DNA of 44,785 nt, from NCBI GenBank assembly GCA_946540105.1, contig CAMNIA010000004.1, positions 1 through 44,785 of the forward strand, read 5' to 3'. The DNA is from an uncultured Prevotella sp. Its GTDB lineage: Bacteria; Bacteroidota; Bacteroidia; Bacteroidales; Bacteroidaceae. Both the position numbers and the translations under genes were made by a program. The notes beneath the pieces were generated by a model. It was not told the origin of the DNA and ran no database searches. It saw nothing but the letters and a program-made list of their open reading frames with translations. Positions 25,688 to 35,520 of this stretch are shown here, one piece after another (the first letter of the stretch is position 1; the number at the start of each line of letters is the position of its first letter).

Positions 25688-26587
25688 ATGAAGAAAATCA
25701 GAGCCGCCGTAGTAGGTTACGGCAACATTGGAAAGTACACCATTCAAGCTCTTGAAGCCGCTCCCGACTTCGAAATCGCAGGCGTTGTTCGACGTAACGG
25801 CGCACAGGACAAACCCGCTGAGCTCGCTCAGTACGACGTGGTGAAAGACATCAAGGAACTGAAAAATGTCGACGTAGCTATACTGGCAACTCCTACACGC
25901 TCGTGCGAGGAGTATGCCAAGCAGATACTGCCCCTGGGCATCAATACCGTTGACTCATTCGACATCCACACCAACATCCGCGGCTATCGCGAACGTCTGA
26001 TGGAGATTAACAAGAAGACCGGTACGGTCAGCGTCATCGCAGCAGGATGGGATCCGGGCAGCGACAGCATCGTGCGCACACTCATGCAGAGTCTGGCGCC
26101 TAAAGGACTGAGCTACACCAACTTCGGACCAGGCATGTCTATGGGACACAGCGTCTGCGTACGCTCGAAGGCTGGCGTCAAAAACGCACTCTCAATGACC
26201 ATACCTTTGGGCGAGGGTATCCATCGTCGCATGGTGTATGTCGAATTGGAAGACGGCTATACTCTGGAACAGGTGACGAAGGATATCAAGGCTGACCCCT
26301 ACTTCGCCAACGACGAAACGCACGTATTCCAAGTGGAGAGCGTCGACGAAGTGAGAGATATGGGACATGGCGTCAACCTCGTACGCAAAGGCGTCAGCGG
26401 ACAGACACAGAACCAGCGGTTGGAATTCAACATGCAAATCAACAACCCTGCTCTCACCGGTCAGGTTCTGGTGAACGTTGCACGTGCCTCTATGCGCCTG
26501 CAGCCTGCCTGCTACACGATGATTGAGATTCCTGTCATCGACATGCTGCCAGGCGAACGTGCCGACCTCATCGAGCATTTGGTATAG
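25688..26587 (+). CDS. ddh: meso-Diaminopimelate D-dehydrogenase
   Basis: IRAAVVGYGNIGKYTIQALEAAPDFEIAGVVRR, VIAAGWDPGSDSIVRTLMQSLAPKGLSYTNFGPGMSMGHSV. Confidence 0.92.
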   Translation: MKKIRAAVVGYGNIGKYTIQALEAAPDFEIAGVVRRNGAQDKPAELAQYDVVKDIKELKNVDVAILATPTRSCEEYAKQILPLGINTVDSFDIHTNIRGYRERLMEINKKTGTVSVIAAGWDPGSDSIVRTLMQSLAPKGLSYTNFGPGMSMGHSVCVRSKAGVKNALSMTIPLGEGIHRRMVYVELEDGYTLEQVTKDIKADPYFANDETHVFQVESVDEVRDMGHGVNLVRKGVSGQTQNQRLEFNMQINNPALTGQVLVNVARASMRLQPACYTMIEIPVIDMLPGERADLIEHLV

Positions 26588-26645
26588 AAACATTCAAAAC
26601 ATAGAATAAACTATTTATTGTAAAAAGTTAAAATTGTAAATCAAG

Positions 26646-27917
26646 ATGACAATCAATGAAATGAACTTTGCCGGCAAGAAGGCAATTGTGCGCGTTGACT
26701 TTAACGTGCCTCTGGACGAAAACGGAAAAATTACGGACGACACTCGTATTCGTGGTGCACTGCCTACGCTGAAGAAGATTCTTAACGATGGTGGTGCCGT
26801 CATCATCATGAGTCACATGGGTAAGCCTAAAGGTAAGGTGAACCCCAAGATGTCTCTGGGACAGATTCGTGAAGCTGTAGAGAAAGCTTTAGGCGTTCCT
26901 GTTGCTTTTGCTCCTGACTGTGCTAAGGCTGCCGATGCCGCTAAAGCCCTGAAGATGGGCGAGGCGCTCTTGCTGGAGAACCTGCGCTTCTATCCTGAAG
27001 AGGAGGGCAAGCCCGTAGGTATCGACAAGGAAGACCCCAAATACGACGAAGCCAAGAAAGCCATGAAGGCTAGCCAGAAGGAGTTTGCTAAGACGCTGGC
27101 AAGCTATGCTGACGTCTACGTAATGGACGCCTTCGGAACGGCTCACCGCAAGCACGCTTCTACTGCTGTCATTGCCGACTACTTCGATGCTGACAAGAAG
27201 ATGCTTGGATTACTCATGGAAAAAGAGGTGACGGCTGTTGACAACGTGCTCAGCAACATCAAGCGCCCCTTTGTTGCCATCATGGGTGGCTCGAAGGTTT
27301 CTTCTAAGATTGGTATCATCGAGAACTTGCTGGGCAAGGTCGACAAACTCATCCTGTGCGGTGGTATGACATATACATTCTCAAAGGCACACGGTGGAGA
27401 AATCGGTACTTCTATTGTCGAGCTCGACAAGTTGGATGTTGCTCTGGGCGTTGAGGAACTGGCTAAGAAGAATGGTGTTGAACTCGTGCTTGGCACTGAC
27501 TGCACCGCAACTAACGGACTGGACTTCGGCACAATGACGGTAAAGCCTGGTGCTGAGATCATTACCTGCCCTGCCAACAAGGTTCCTGCCGACTTCGAGG
27601 GCGTGGACGCTGGTCCTGATAGCCAGAAGGCTTTTGCCGCTGCCATCGCTGGTGCCAAGACCATCTTGTGGAACGGACCTGCCGGTGTCTTTGAGTGCGA
27701 CAACTTCACCGCAGGTAGCCGTGCTATTGGCGAGGCCATCGCAAAAGCTACTGCCGAAGGAGCATTCTCGCTGATTGGCGGTGGTGACTCTGTGGCATGC
27801 GTCAACAAGTTCGGACTGGCTGACAAGGTTAGCTACATCTCTACTGGTGGCGGCGCTCTGCTTGAAGCCATCGAGGGTAAAGTCCTGCCTGGCGTAGCTG
27901 CCATCAAGGGCGAATAA
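26646..27917 (+). CDS. pgk: Phosphoglycerate kinase
   Basis: [115 protein letters not shown]. Confidence 0.97.
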   Translation: MTINEMNFAGKKAIVRVDFNVPLDENGKITDDTRIRGALPTLKKILNDGGAVIIMSHMGKPKGKVNPKMSLGQIREAVEKALGVPVAFAPDCAKAADAAKALKMGEALLLENLRFYPEEEGKPVGIDKEDPKYDEAKKAMKASQKEFAKTLASYADVYVMDAFGTAHRKHASTAVIADYFDADKKMLGLLMEKEVTAVDNVLSNIKRPFVAIMGGSKVSSKIGIIENLLGKVDKLILCGGMTYTFSKAHGGEIGTSIVELDKLDVALGVEELAKKNGVELVLGTDCTATNGLDFGTMTVKPGAEIITCPANKVPADFEGVDAGPDSQKAFAAAIAGAKTILWNGPAGVFECDNFTAGSRAIGEAIAKATAEGAFSLIGGGDSVACVNKFGLADKVSYISTGGGALLEAIEGKVLPGVAAIKGE

Positions 27918-27928
27918 AGATAAGGTGT

Positions 27929-27978
27929 AATGGTGGTCGTATAAGCCTAAGGTTTGCGACCACCATTTCCTTTCCTTT
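27929..27978 (+). terminator. Intrinsic terminator downstream of pgk
   Basis: AATGGTGGTCG (27929-27939) / CGACCACCATT (27957-27967) then tcctttccttttt. Confidence 0.85.
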
Positions 27979-28046
27979 TTCGTGGGGTTTTCTTTCTATT
28001 ACATAAATTTATCAACAAATTATTTGGCAGTTTGCATCTGATTCAC

Positions 28047-28054
28047 TACCTTTG
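28047..28054 (+). promoter_or_regulatory. -7 box TACCTTTG, with TTTG about 20 bp upstream
   Basis: TTTG (28023-28026)-N20-TACCTTTG (28047-28054). Confidence 0.65.
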
Positions 28055-28091
28055 CAGGCAGAATAATATAACAACAATCTATAACACTACA

Positions 28092-28976
28092 ATGAAAAAA
28101 TTGATATTATTGACAGCCTTTGCACTAATAGGCTTGTCTGCTTCGGCACAACAGGAGGAGAACGATTATCTGCCTGATGGAATCCTTACGCTGGAATGGA
28201 GGTTTAATCCTTTTGACTATGAAGGTAAACCTAAAAGGATGGCGGAGTTTAACGCGCGCATGTTCTTAGACGCTAAGGACGTCATCCGCTTGGGTATAGG
28301 CTTTGGATTCGACCGCGACAAAGACGAGAAGAACAGCAACAAAGACACACGCGCCGCAGATGCCAAAAACTACGATGTAGACAGGACTTCAACGACAACC
28401 ATTAACAAGGAGACTACGCTGAAGATTGCTCTGGGTTATGAATACCATTTCGCCAACACAGGGCGTCTCGACTTCTACGTAGGTGCTGAGGCAGGTTACT
28501 TAGGACGCTTCTATAATGCGACCAAAGAAACCAGCATCAATACCACAAACGTCACTACCTCTGGCAGCACCACTTCTACAGCGACCGTAAATGAATGGAC
28601 CAATTACGACTACAAGAAGAGCAATGCTGACCGCACGAAATTCAATGAGAATGGCATAACCGCCAGCATCTTCACGGGCATTGACTTCTATGTCTACAAG
28701 AAGCTGTACATCGGTGCCGAGTTGGGCATCACCTTTAACACCGGAAAGAAAGCTAACGGCACTTACACCAAAGAAGATGGAAGAATAGCATCGTCGAATG
28801 GTACCCAGACTGATAACTGGACCGAGAAATTCTCATCAGAAACTGGTGCAACACTACGCATTGACAACCTCACCAAGACTTATAGGACGACTGTCAACGA
28901 CTACGCCGTCGACAATTCAGGCAAGTTCACCAAACTTTACATTGAACCTGCTATCCGCATCGGCTGGATGTTCTAA
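28092..28976 (+). CDS. Outer-membrane beta-barrel-like protein
   Basis: Signal peptide MKKLILLTAFALIGLSASAQ; alternating amphipathic strands (LKIALGYEYHF, LDFYVGAEAGYLGRFY, KKLYIGAELGITFNTG), ending FTKLYIEPAIRIGWMF with aromatic C-terminus. Confidence 0.75.
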   Translation: MKKLILLTAFALIGLSASAQQEENDYLPDGILTLEWRFNPFDYEGKPKRMAEFNARMFLDAKDVIRLGIGFGFDRDKDEKNSNKDTRAADAKNYDVDRTSTTTINKETTLKIALGYEYHFANTGRLDFYVGAEAGYLGRFYNATKETSINTTNVTTSGSTTSTATVNEWTNYDYKKSNADRTKFNENGITASIFTGIDFYVYKKLYIGAELGITFNTGKKANGTYTKEDGRIASSNGTQTDNWTEKFSSETGATLRIDNLTKTYRTTVNDYAVDNSGKFTKLYIEPAIRIGWMF

Positions 28977-29036
28977 ACACCCTATTTGTGGAATCATTAT
29001 AGAAAAACTAACGTTAAAACGTAAAGACATACTACC

Positions 29037-29288
29037 ATGAGCAAGAAATTTCTAATAGGAGACCGCACCAAAGACGAATGGGTTTCCGTTTTGGACACAG
29101 AGAATAAGAAACTGGAGTTCACCAATCACATTGCAACTGCCAAAGAGTTCAAAGGCTTTGAAGAAACCAAAGCAAAACTGAAAGAGCTACAAGACACCAC
29201 AGGGTATTTCTACGACCTACAGGTTTACGTGAAAGATGAGGATGGAAAGGCTCACCGCCCTGATGAACGTGATATGATTCCCTGGTAA
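29037..29288 (+). CDS. Small hypothetical protein (83 aa)
   Basis: ATG start, 2 bp before the AKR gene and co-directional; no motif recognised. Confidence 0.65.
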   Translation: MSKKFLIGDRTKDEWVSVLDTENKKLEFTNHIATAKEFKGFEETKAKLKELQDTTGYFYDLQVYVKDEDGKAHRPDERDMIPW

Positions 29289-29290
29289 AT

Positions 29291-30238
29291 ATGCAGTATC
29301 GCCAATTAGGACATACAGGAATGAAGGTGTCGGAGCTAGGCTTCGGCGCCTCTTCGTTAGGAGGGGTGTTCCACTCCTTCGATGAGCATCGTGGCATTGA
29401 CGCCGTATTTGCAGCCATTGAGGCAGGCATCAATATTATTGACGTGTCGCCCTACTATGGTCATTACAAGGCTGAGACCGTTCTGGGTAAAGCCTTAAAG
29501 GACATCCCTCGCGACAAGTATTACCTGTCGACAAAGGTGGGACGCTATGGCAAAGACGGTGTCAACACATGGGATTATTCTGCCAAGCGTGCAAAGGAGA
29601 GCGTCTATGAGAGCCTGGAACGACTCAATATCGAATACATCGACATCATCAACGTACATGACATTGAGTTCCAAGGACGCATGGAGGGTGGATTACAGAA
29701 GGTGGTTGACGAGACATTACCTGCCCTCCACGACCTGAAGCGCGAAGGTGTCGTAAGACATGTGGGAATCACTGACCTGCAACTGGAAAACTTGCAGTGG
29801 GTTATCGAACATTGTCCTGAAGGTACAGTGGAGAGTGTGATGAACTTCTGCCATTACTGTCTGTGCGACGACAAACTTATCGACTATCTGGACTTCTTCG
29901 AGCAACACGGCATTGGTGTGCTGAGTGCTTCACCATTCTCTATGGGACTGTTGACAGAACGTGGTGTTCCTGACTGGCATCCTGCACCTAAACCTTTGGT
30001 AGAGGTTTGTAAGAAAGCTGCCGAACACTGCAAGGCAAAGGGGTATCCTATAGAAAAACTCGCCATGCAATTCTCGTGCAGCAATCCGCGCATAGCCTCA
30101 ACGGTCTTCAGCACTACCCGTCCTGAAGCCATCACAACAAACATCAGCTATATTGAAGAACCTATGGACGAGCAGTTGGTGAAGGAAGTACGTGACATCA
30201 TAGGTAATCAACAACGCGTAAGCTGGGCGAACACATGA
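29291..30238 (+). CDS. Aldo/keto reductase (L-fucose/L-galactose dehydrogenase-like)
   Basis: MQYRQLGHTGMKVSELGFGASSLGGVF, INIIDVSPYYGHYKAETVLGKAL, YYLSTKVGRYG, IDIINVHDIEF. Confidence 0.88.
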   Translation: MQYRQLGHTGMKVSELGFGASSLGGVFHSFDEHRGIDAVFAAIEAGINIIDVSPYYGHYKAETVLGKALKDIPRDKYYLSTKVGRYGKDGVNTWDYSAKRAKESVYESLERLNIEYIDIINVHDIEFQGRMEGGLQKVVDETLPALHDLKREGVVRHVGITDLQLENLQWVIEHCPEGTVESVMNFCHYCLCDDKLIDYLDFFEQHGIGVLSASPFSMGLLTERGVPDWHPAPKPLVEVCKKAAEHCKAKGYPIEKLAMQFSCSNPRIASTVFSTTRPEAITTNISYIEEPMDEQLVKEVRDIIGNQQRVSWANT

Positions 30239-31143
30239 AGATAATTGATGCGCATGCCCATTTGTGGCTGAACCAAGACACGGTGGTGAACGATTCTCAC
30301 ATTTACCAACTGGAACCGAATCGCAGCCGGAGTATGTTCTTTGGACAGGAGGTGCAGATGTTGCCACCTTACATGACGGACGGACAGAATACTGCTGAGC
30401 GGTTTCTGAGCAACATGGACTATGCGCAAGTTAGTGCTGCGGTTGTCACACAGGAGTTTATCGACGGACTGCAGAACACATACCTTGAACAAGTACAGCA
30501 GCGCTACCCTACCCGATTCTTCTGTTTTGGCATGCCGGAATTGCGTAAACCTGGTTTCTGCAAGGAAGCTGAGCAACTTATCAACAGGGGGTTCAGAGGA
30601 CTTAAGATTCCTGCTGCACGTCTTCCCCAACAATTCCTCAATGACGAGATGATGCAAATGATGCAGCTCATGGAGCAGAGGAATATCATACTGGGCATCG
30701 AACTGATGGATGGCGACATGCAGGTAGGACAAATGGAAGAGATTATTCAAGAATGTCCGAAACTCAAGATTGCCATAGGTCATTTTGGTATGGTGACACG
30801 TCCAAGCTGGATGAGCCAGATACGGCTGGCACGCCATGAAAATGTGTACGTAGAAAGTGGGGGCATCACCTGGCTCTTCAACGATGAGTTCTATCCCTTC
30901 CCTTCTGCTGTCCGTGCCATCATCAAGGCTGCCGACGAGGTAGGATGGGAGAAACTGATGTGGGGCTCTGACTATCCGCGTACTATCACAGCAATCACGT
31001 ATAAGATGTCATACGACTTCATCAGCAAGAGTTCCGATTTGACAGATAGCCAGAAACAAATGTTCCTTGCTGACAATGCCCAACACTTCTTTGGCTTTGC
31101 GGAACTACAGGAGTTACCCTACATTAAGAATATGAGCGAATAG
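30235..31143 (+). CDS. Amidohydrolase 2 family protein (lactonase-like)
   Basis: MKIIDAHAHLWLNQD, FRGLKIPAA, KLKIAIGHFGM, KLMWGSDYPRTI; overlaps the preceding stop by ATGA. Confidence 0.85.
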   Translation: MKIIDAHAHLWLNQDTVVNDSHIYQLEPNRSRSMFFGQEVQMLPPYMTDGQNTAERFLSNMDYAQVSAAVVTQEFIDGLQNTYLEQVQQRYPTRFFCFGMPELRKPGFCKEAEQLINRGFRGLKIPAARLPQQFLNDEMMQMMQLMEQRNIILGIELMDGDMQVGQMEEIIQECPKLKIAIGHFGMVTRPSWMSQIRLARHENVYVESGGITWLFNDEFYPFPSAVRAIIKAADEVGWEKLMWGSDYPRTITAITYKMSYDFISKSSDLTDSQKQMFLADNAQHFFGFAELQELPYIKNMSE

Positions 31144-31165
31144 AATCAAACAAATAAATACTTTT

Positions 31166-32185
31166 ATGAAAGCATTACAAATTACAGAACCACGGGTTAT
31201 GAAAGTGGTTGACATGGAGAGACCTCAATGTAACGCTGGTGACGTGTTGCTGAAAATCCACTATGTAGGATTCTGCGGCAGCGACCTTAATACCTACCGC
31301 GGACTTAACCTCATGGCAAAGCCACATGTTATTCCTGGTCACGAAATTGGAGCAGAGATCGTGGCAATGGGCAACGAAGTTCCTTCTAATTTACATAAAG
31401 GAATGATTGTTACCGTCAACCCCTACACCCACTGTGGTGTGTGCTCGGCATGTCGCAGTCGACGTTATAACGCCTGCGAACATAATGAGACGCTGGGTGT
31501 ACAGCGTGACGGTGCCATGCGCGAGTATTTAGCTGTTCCTTGGCAGAAAATCATCCCTGTAGGAGACATCACACCTGCTCATGCTGCACTCATCGAGCCA
31601 ATGAGCGTAGGCTTCCATGCCGTTAGTCGAGCACAGGCTGTCGACACTGATGTCGTGATGATTATTGGTTGTGGCATGGTAGGTGTGGGCGCTGTTATAC
31701 GCTCGCTGCTACGAGGCTCTAAAGTCATTGCATGTGACGTTGATGACGAAAAACTTGAAATCGTGAAACGCCTGGGTGCTGACTTCACCATCAACACTGC
31801 GAAGGAGAATGTTCATGAGCGCCTCATGGAATTAACTGACAGCATGGGACCTAACATCGTCATTGAGGCGGTCGGTTCTCCTGCTACTTACCAGATGGCT
31901 GTCAACGAAGTTGCTTTCTGTGGTCGTGTCATCTGCATTGGATACTCCAAGCAAGACGTAGAGTTCACCACCAAGTACTTCGTTCAGAAAGAACTCGACA
32001 TCCGTGGTTCACGCAACGCCTTGCCAGAGGATTTTGACGGTGTCATACGCTACCTTAAGAAATACAATCCTCCCTACGAGACACTGACGTCTGGTATCGT
32101 CACGCCCGAACATGCAGAAGAGGCAATGAAACAATGGGATGCCAATCCTGCCAAGGTATTCCGCATTCTTGTAAACTTTGAATAA
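31166..32185 (+). CDS. Zinc-binding alcohol (polyol/sugar) dehydrogenase
   Basis: [47 protein letters not shown] structural zinc site, [15 protein letters not shown] Rossmann motif. Confidence 0.9.
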   Translation: MKALQITEPRVMKVVDMERPQCNAGDVLLKIHYVGFCGSDLNTYRGLNLMAKPHVIPGHEIGAEIVAMGNEVPSNLHKGMIVTVNPYTHCGVCSACRSRRYNACEHNETLGVQRDGAMREYLAVPWQKIIPVGDITPAHAALIEPMSVGFHAVSRAQAVDTDVVMIIGCGMVGVGAVIRSLLRGSKVIACDVDDEKLEIVKRLGADFTINTAKENVHERLMELTDSMGPNIVIEAVGSPATYQMAVNEVAFCGRVICIGYSKQDVEFTTKYFVQKELDIRGSRNALPEDFDGVIRYLKKYNPPYETLTSGIVTPEHAEEAMKQWDANPAKVFRILVNFE

Positions 32186-32211
32186 TCAATATAAACGTTA
32201 GATACAATATT

Positions 32212-33861
32212 ATGGCAAAAGCTGTAGAATTCAAGTATGCTCCTATGTTCCAAGTGGGCAAGGACACTACAAAATACAGATTACTCACCAAGGACGGCGT
32301 CACGACTGGCGAGTTTGAAGGCAAACAGATAGTGAAGGTCTCTAAGGAAGCCCTCACACTCTTGGCGCAGCAGGCTTTTCACGATGTGGAGTTTATGCTG
32401 CGACGTGAGCACAACCTGCAGGTAGCTCAGATTCTGAAGGATCCTGAGGCTAGCGAGAACGATAAGTATGTGGCGCTGCAGTTCCTGCGCAATGCAGAGG
32501 TGGCAGCACGTGGCATCCTGCCATTCTGTCAGGATACGGGTACAGCAATCATTCATGGTGAAAAGGGTCAGCAGATATGGACAGGCTTCGAAGATGAAGA
32601 GGCACTCTCGCTGGGTGTCTTCAACACCTTTACACAAGACAACCTGCGCTATTCACAGAATGCGCCCCTGAACATGTACGACGAGGTGAACACGCGTTGC
32701 AACCTGCCTGCTCAGATTGACATTGAAGCCACTGAGGGCGCAGAATACAAGTTCGTATTTGTTGCGAAGGGTGGCGGTTCGGCTAACAAGACTTACTTCT
32801 ACCCGATGACCAAAGCGACTATACAGAACGAGGGTACGCTCATTCCGTTCCTCGTCGAGAAGATGAAGTCGCTTGGTACTGCCGCTTGTCCTCCTTATCA
32901 TATTGCATTTGTCATTGGCGGTACTTCTGCCGAGAAGAACCTGCTCACCGTGAAACTTGCTTCTATTAAGTATTACGACAATCTGCCAACTACCGGCGAC
33001 GAGACTGGACGTGCCTTCCGCGACATCGACCTTGAACAGAAACTCTTAGACGAGGCTCACAAAATCGGATTGGGTGCACAGTTCGGCGGCAAGTATCTGG
33101 CTCACGACATCCGTGTTGTCCGTCTGCCTCGCCATGGTGCAAGCTGTCCTATCGGCATGGGAGTCTCTTGCTCTGCCGACAGAAACATCAAGGCCAAGAT
33201 CAACGCTGACGGTATCTGGCTGGAGCAGATGGACTCGAATCCGTCGGAGCTGATACCTGCCGAGTATGCCAAGGCGGGCGAGGGCAAGAACACCATCGTC
33301 ATCGACCTCAACGAGGGCATCGATGCTGTTCGTAAAGAACTCTCCAAGTACCCTGTTTCTACGCGTGTCAACTTGAAGGGTACCATCATTGTTGCTCGCG
33401 ACATCGCTCATGCCAAGCTGAAGGCACGCATCGATGCCGGCGAGGGCATGCCCGAATACTTCAAGAAATTCCCCGTACTCTATGCCGGTCCTGCCAAGAC
33501 ACCTGAGGGATACCCCTGTGGCTCTATGGGTCCCACGACAGCTAACCGCATGGATCCCTATGTTGACGAGTTCCAGTCGCTGGGTGCTTCGCTTGTCATG
33601 ATTGCCAAGGGTAACCGTAGCGATGTGGTGACGGAGGCTTGTAAGAAGCATGGCGGTTTCTACCTCGGCTCTATCGGTGGCGTGGCTGCCGTTCTCTCGC
33701 AATCCTGCATCAAGCATATCGAGTGCGTGGAATATCCTGAACTTGGTATGGAAGCTATCTGGAAGATTGATGTGGAAGATTTCCCCGCCTTCATCCTCGT
33801 CGATGACAAGGGCAATGACTTCTTTAAGACGCTGAAGCCCTGGTGTCCGAATGCGAAATGA
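32212..33861 (+). CDS. Class I fumarate hydratase
   Basis: [26 protein letters not shown]-type/[83 protein letters not shown]. Confidence 0.93.
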   Translation: MAKAVEFKYAPMFQVGKDTTKYRLLTKDGVTTGEFEGKQIVKVSKEALTLLAQQAFHDVEFMLRREHNLQVAQILKDPEASENDKYVALQFLRNAEVAARGILPFCQDTGTAIIHGEKGQQIWTGFEDEEALSLGVFNTFTQDNLRYSQNAPLNMYDEVNTRCNLPAQIDIEATEGAEYKFVFVAKGGGSANKTYFYPMTKATIQNEGTLIPFLVEKMKSLGTAACPPYHIAFVIGGTSAEKNLLTVKLASIKYYDNLPTTGDETGRAFRDIDLEQKLLDEAHKIGLGAQFGGKYLAHDIRVVRLPRHGASCPIGMGVSCSADRNIKAKINADGIWLEQMDSNPSELIPAEYAKAGEGKNTIVIDLNEGIDAVRKELSKYPVSTRVNLKGTIIVARDIAHAKLKARIDAGEGMPEYFKKFPVLYAGPAKTPEGYPCGSMGPTTANRMDPYVDEFQSLGASLVMIAKGNRSDVVTEACKKHGGFYLGSIGGVAAVLSQSCIKHIECVEYPELGMEAIWKIDVEDFPAFILVDDKGNDFFKTLKPWCPNAK

Positions 33862-33877
33862 TAATGCTTCGTAATAG

Positions 33878-35413
33878 ATGAAAGGTAAAAGCTACATCTT
33901 AGCAATTCTTGTGCTGCTGTTCGTCTCGCTGACGACGGCAGCACAAGATATGAATGTGCGTCAGGGTTGTCGTAGAGGTACTCCCCGCCAACAGAACACG
34001 AATTTATTGCGACGTGGAGCACAAGGCGGACAACCTAAACGTACAGGAGGTAACTTCTACCACGGAGAGCGACACCAGCTTACGGTGCTGGTGTCATTTA
34101 CTGACCTTAAGTTCCAGAACGACGAAGCCCAAACGCTGACGAAATGGAACAACATTCTGAACGCCACAGACTATAGCGAAGGAAACTACGTAGGTTCCGT
34201 ACACGATTATTTCTACGCTCAAAGCTACGAGCAGTTCAATCTAGTTTTCGATGTACATTATATTGAACTGGAAAACTCTATCAAGAAATATCGTTCATGG
34301 GATACCCAGTATTACGACAGTGAAACCGGTGAGGACAGTGCTGACGATGACGAGAACTCTCAATACCTGGTAAACGACATCATGGATGTTCTGCAGACGC
34401 AGGATATTGACTGGAGTCTGTACGACTGGGACGGCGATGGCTTCGTCAATCAGTTGCTTATCATCTATGCTGGCATGGGCATGAACGACGGTGGCGGGAA
34501 AAACAGCATCTGGGCTCACCAATGGTGGCTCAGTGAACACTTGAAAGACCGGCAAAAGGATGTGTATTGCGAGCCACGCACGGTAACAAACGGTGATGGT
34601 CGCCAGTTTACGGTAGACTGCTATTGTGCCACACCAGAGCTTGGCAAGACAAAGAACTCGTTTGGTACGCTCTGTCACGAGTTCTCCCATTGCTTCGGAC
34701 TGCCTGATTTCTATTACGGAGGTTCTTCTTTCGTTGGCTCATGGGACCTGATGGACAGAGGTAACTACAATGGCGGTGGCTACTGTCCTGCAGCCTACTC
34801 TGCTCATGAACGCTGGCTCATGGGGTGGCTTGAACCCGAGGAGTTGTCAGCAGCCGCGACAATTACCGACATGCCTGAGCTGAACAACAAGCCAGCGGCT
34901 TATCTTATTCGCAACGACAACTACGCAAACGAGTATTACATCGTGGAGAACCGCCAGCAACACGGCTGGGATACTTCCACTGAAGGTCGGGGACTGCTCA
35001 TTTTCCACATTGACTATGATGACGCCCTTTGGTGTGGCACGGAGGGGTATGTGAACTCACCGCAATATCAGCACTACACGCTATTCCATGCCAACAATCT
35101 CAGTAGCACGGGTGACTGGCCCTACCCTTACAACGACAATAACGAACTCACGAACACGTCGTCACCCAAGGCGTCACTGCTGCACGAAAACGCGGACGGA
35201 ACAAAACTGATGTCAAAGCCCATCACCAACATTTCCATCAACAGTGACGGGCTAGCGGCTTTCGACTTCATGGGTGGCTCGACAGACATTCAAACTGTAG
35301 AGCATAAGAAGCTAACAAACGATTTCAATTACTACAACCTTACCGGTCAACGCATCATGAAACCGCAGAGAGGCATCTATATCGTCAATGGTCGCAAGGT
35401 TGCTCTTAAATAA
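33878..35413 (+). CDS. Secreted M6-like metalloprotease with T9SS-like tail
   Basis: Signal peptide; zinc motif GTLCHEFSHCFGLPDFYYGG; tail YYNLTGQRIMKPQRGIYIVNGRKVALK. Confidence 0.85.
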   Translation: MKGKSYILAILVLLFVSLTTAAQDMNVRQGCRRGTPRQQNTNLLRRGAQGGQPKRTGGNFYHGERHQLTVLVSFTDLKFQNDEAQTLTKWNNILNATDYSEGNYVGSVHDYFYAQSYEQFNLVFDVHYIELENSIKKYRSWDTQYYDSETGEDSADDDENSQYLVNDIMDVLQTQDIDWSLYDWDGDGFVNQLLIIYAGMGMNDGGGKNSIWAHQWWLSEHLKDRQKDVYCEPRTVTNGDGRQFTVDCYCATPELGKTKNSFGTLCHEFSHCFGLPDFYYGGSSFVGSWDLMDRGNYNGGGYCPAAYSAHERWLMGWLEPEELSAAATITDMPELNNKPAAYLIRNDNYANEYYIVENRQQHGWDTSTEGRGLLIFHIDYDDALWCGTEGYVNSPQYQHYTLFHANNLSSTGDWPYPYNDNNELTNTSSPKASLLHENADGTKLMSKPITNISINSDGLAAFDFMGGSTDIQTVEHKKLTNDFNYYNLTGQRIMKPQRGIYIVNGRKVALK

Positions 35414-35476
35414 CTCCTGCAGTTCACCCTCAAAACCTTTTTCCTCTGATTATTTTGTATTGTGCTTATTTATTCG

Positions 35477-35484
35477 TAACTTTG
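35477..35484 (+). promoter_or_regulatory. -7 box TAACTTTG for the second M6-like protease
   Basis: tattcgTAACTTTGcacac, about 37 bp before the ATG. Confidence 0.6.
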
Positions 35485-35520
35485 CACACACAAAAGAATT
35501 GTATTTTAATTAAATCAGAG

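Noticed and set aside
30208-30837. 209-aa - strand ORF
   Set aside because: Antisense to the amidohydrolase; amino-acid composition (many H, L, Q) looks like a shadow translation.
33046-33717. 223-aa - strand ORF
   Set aside because: Antisense to class I fumarase; no independent promoter or motif seen.
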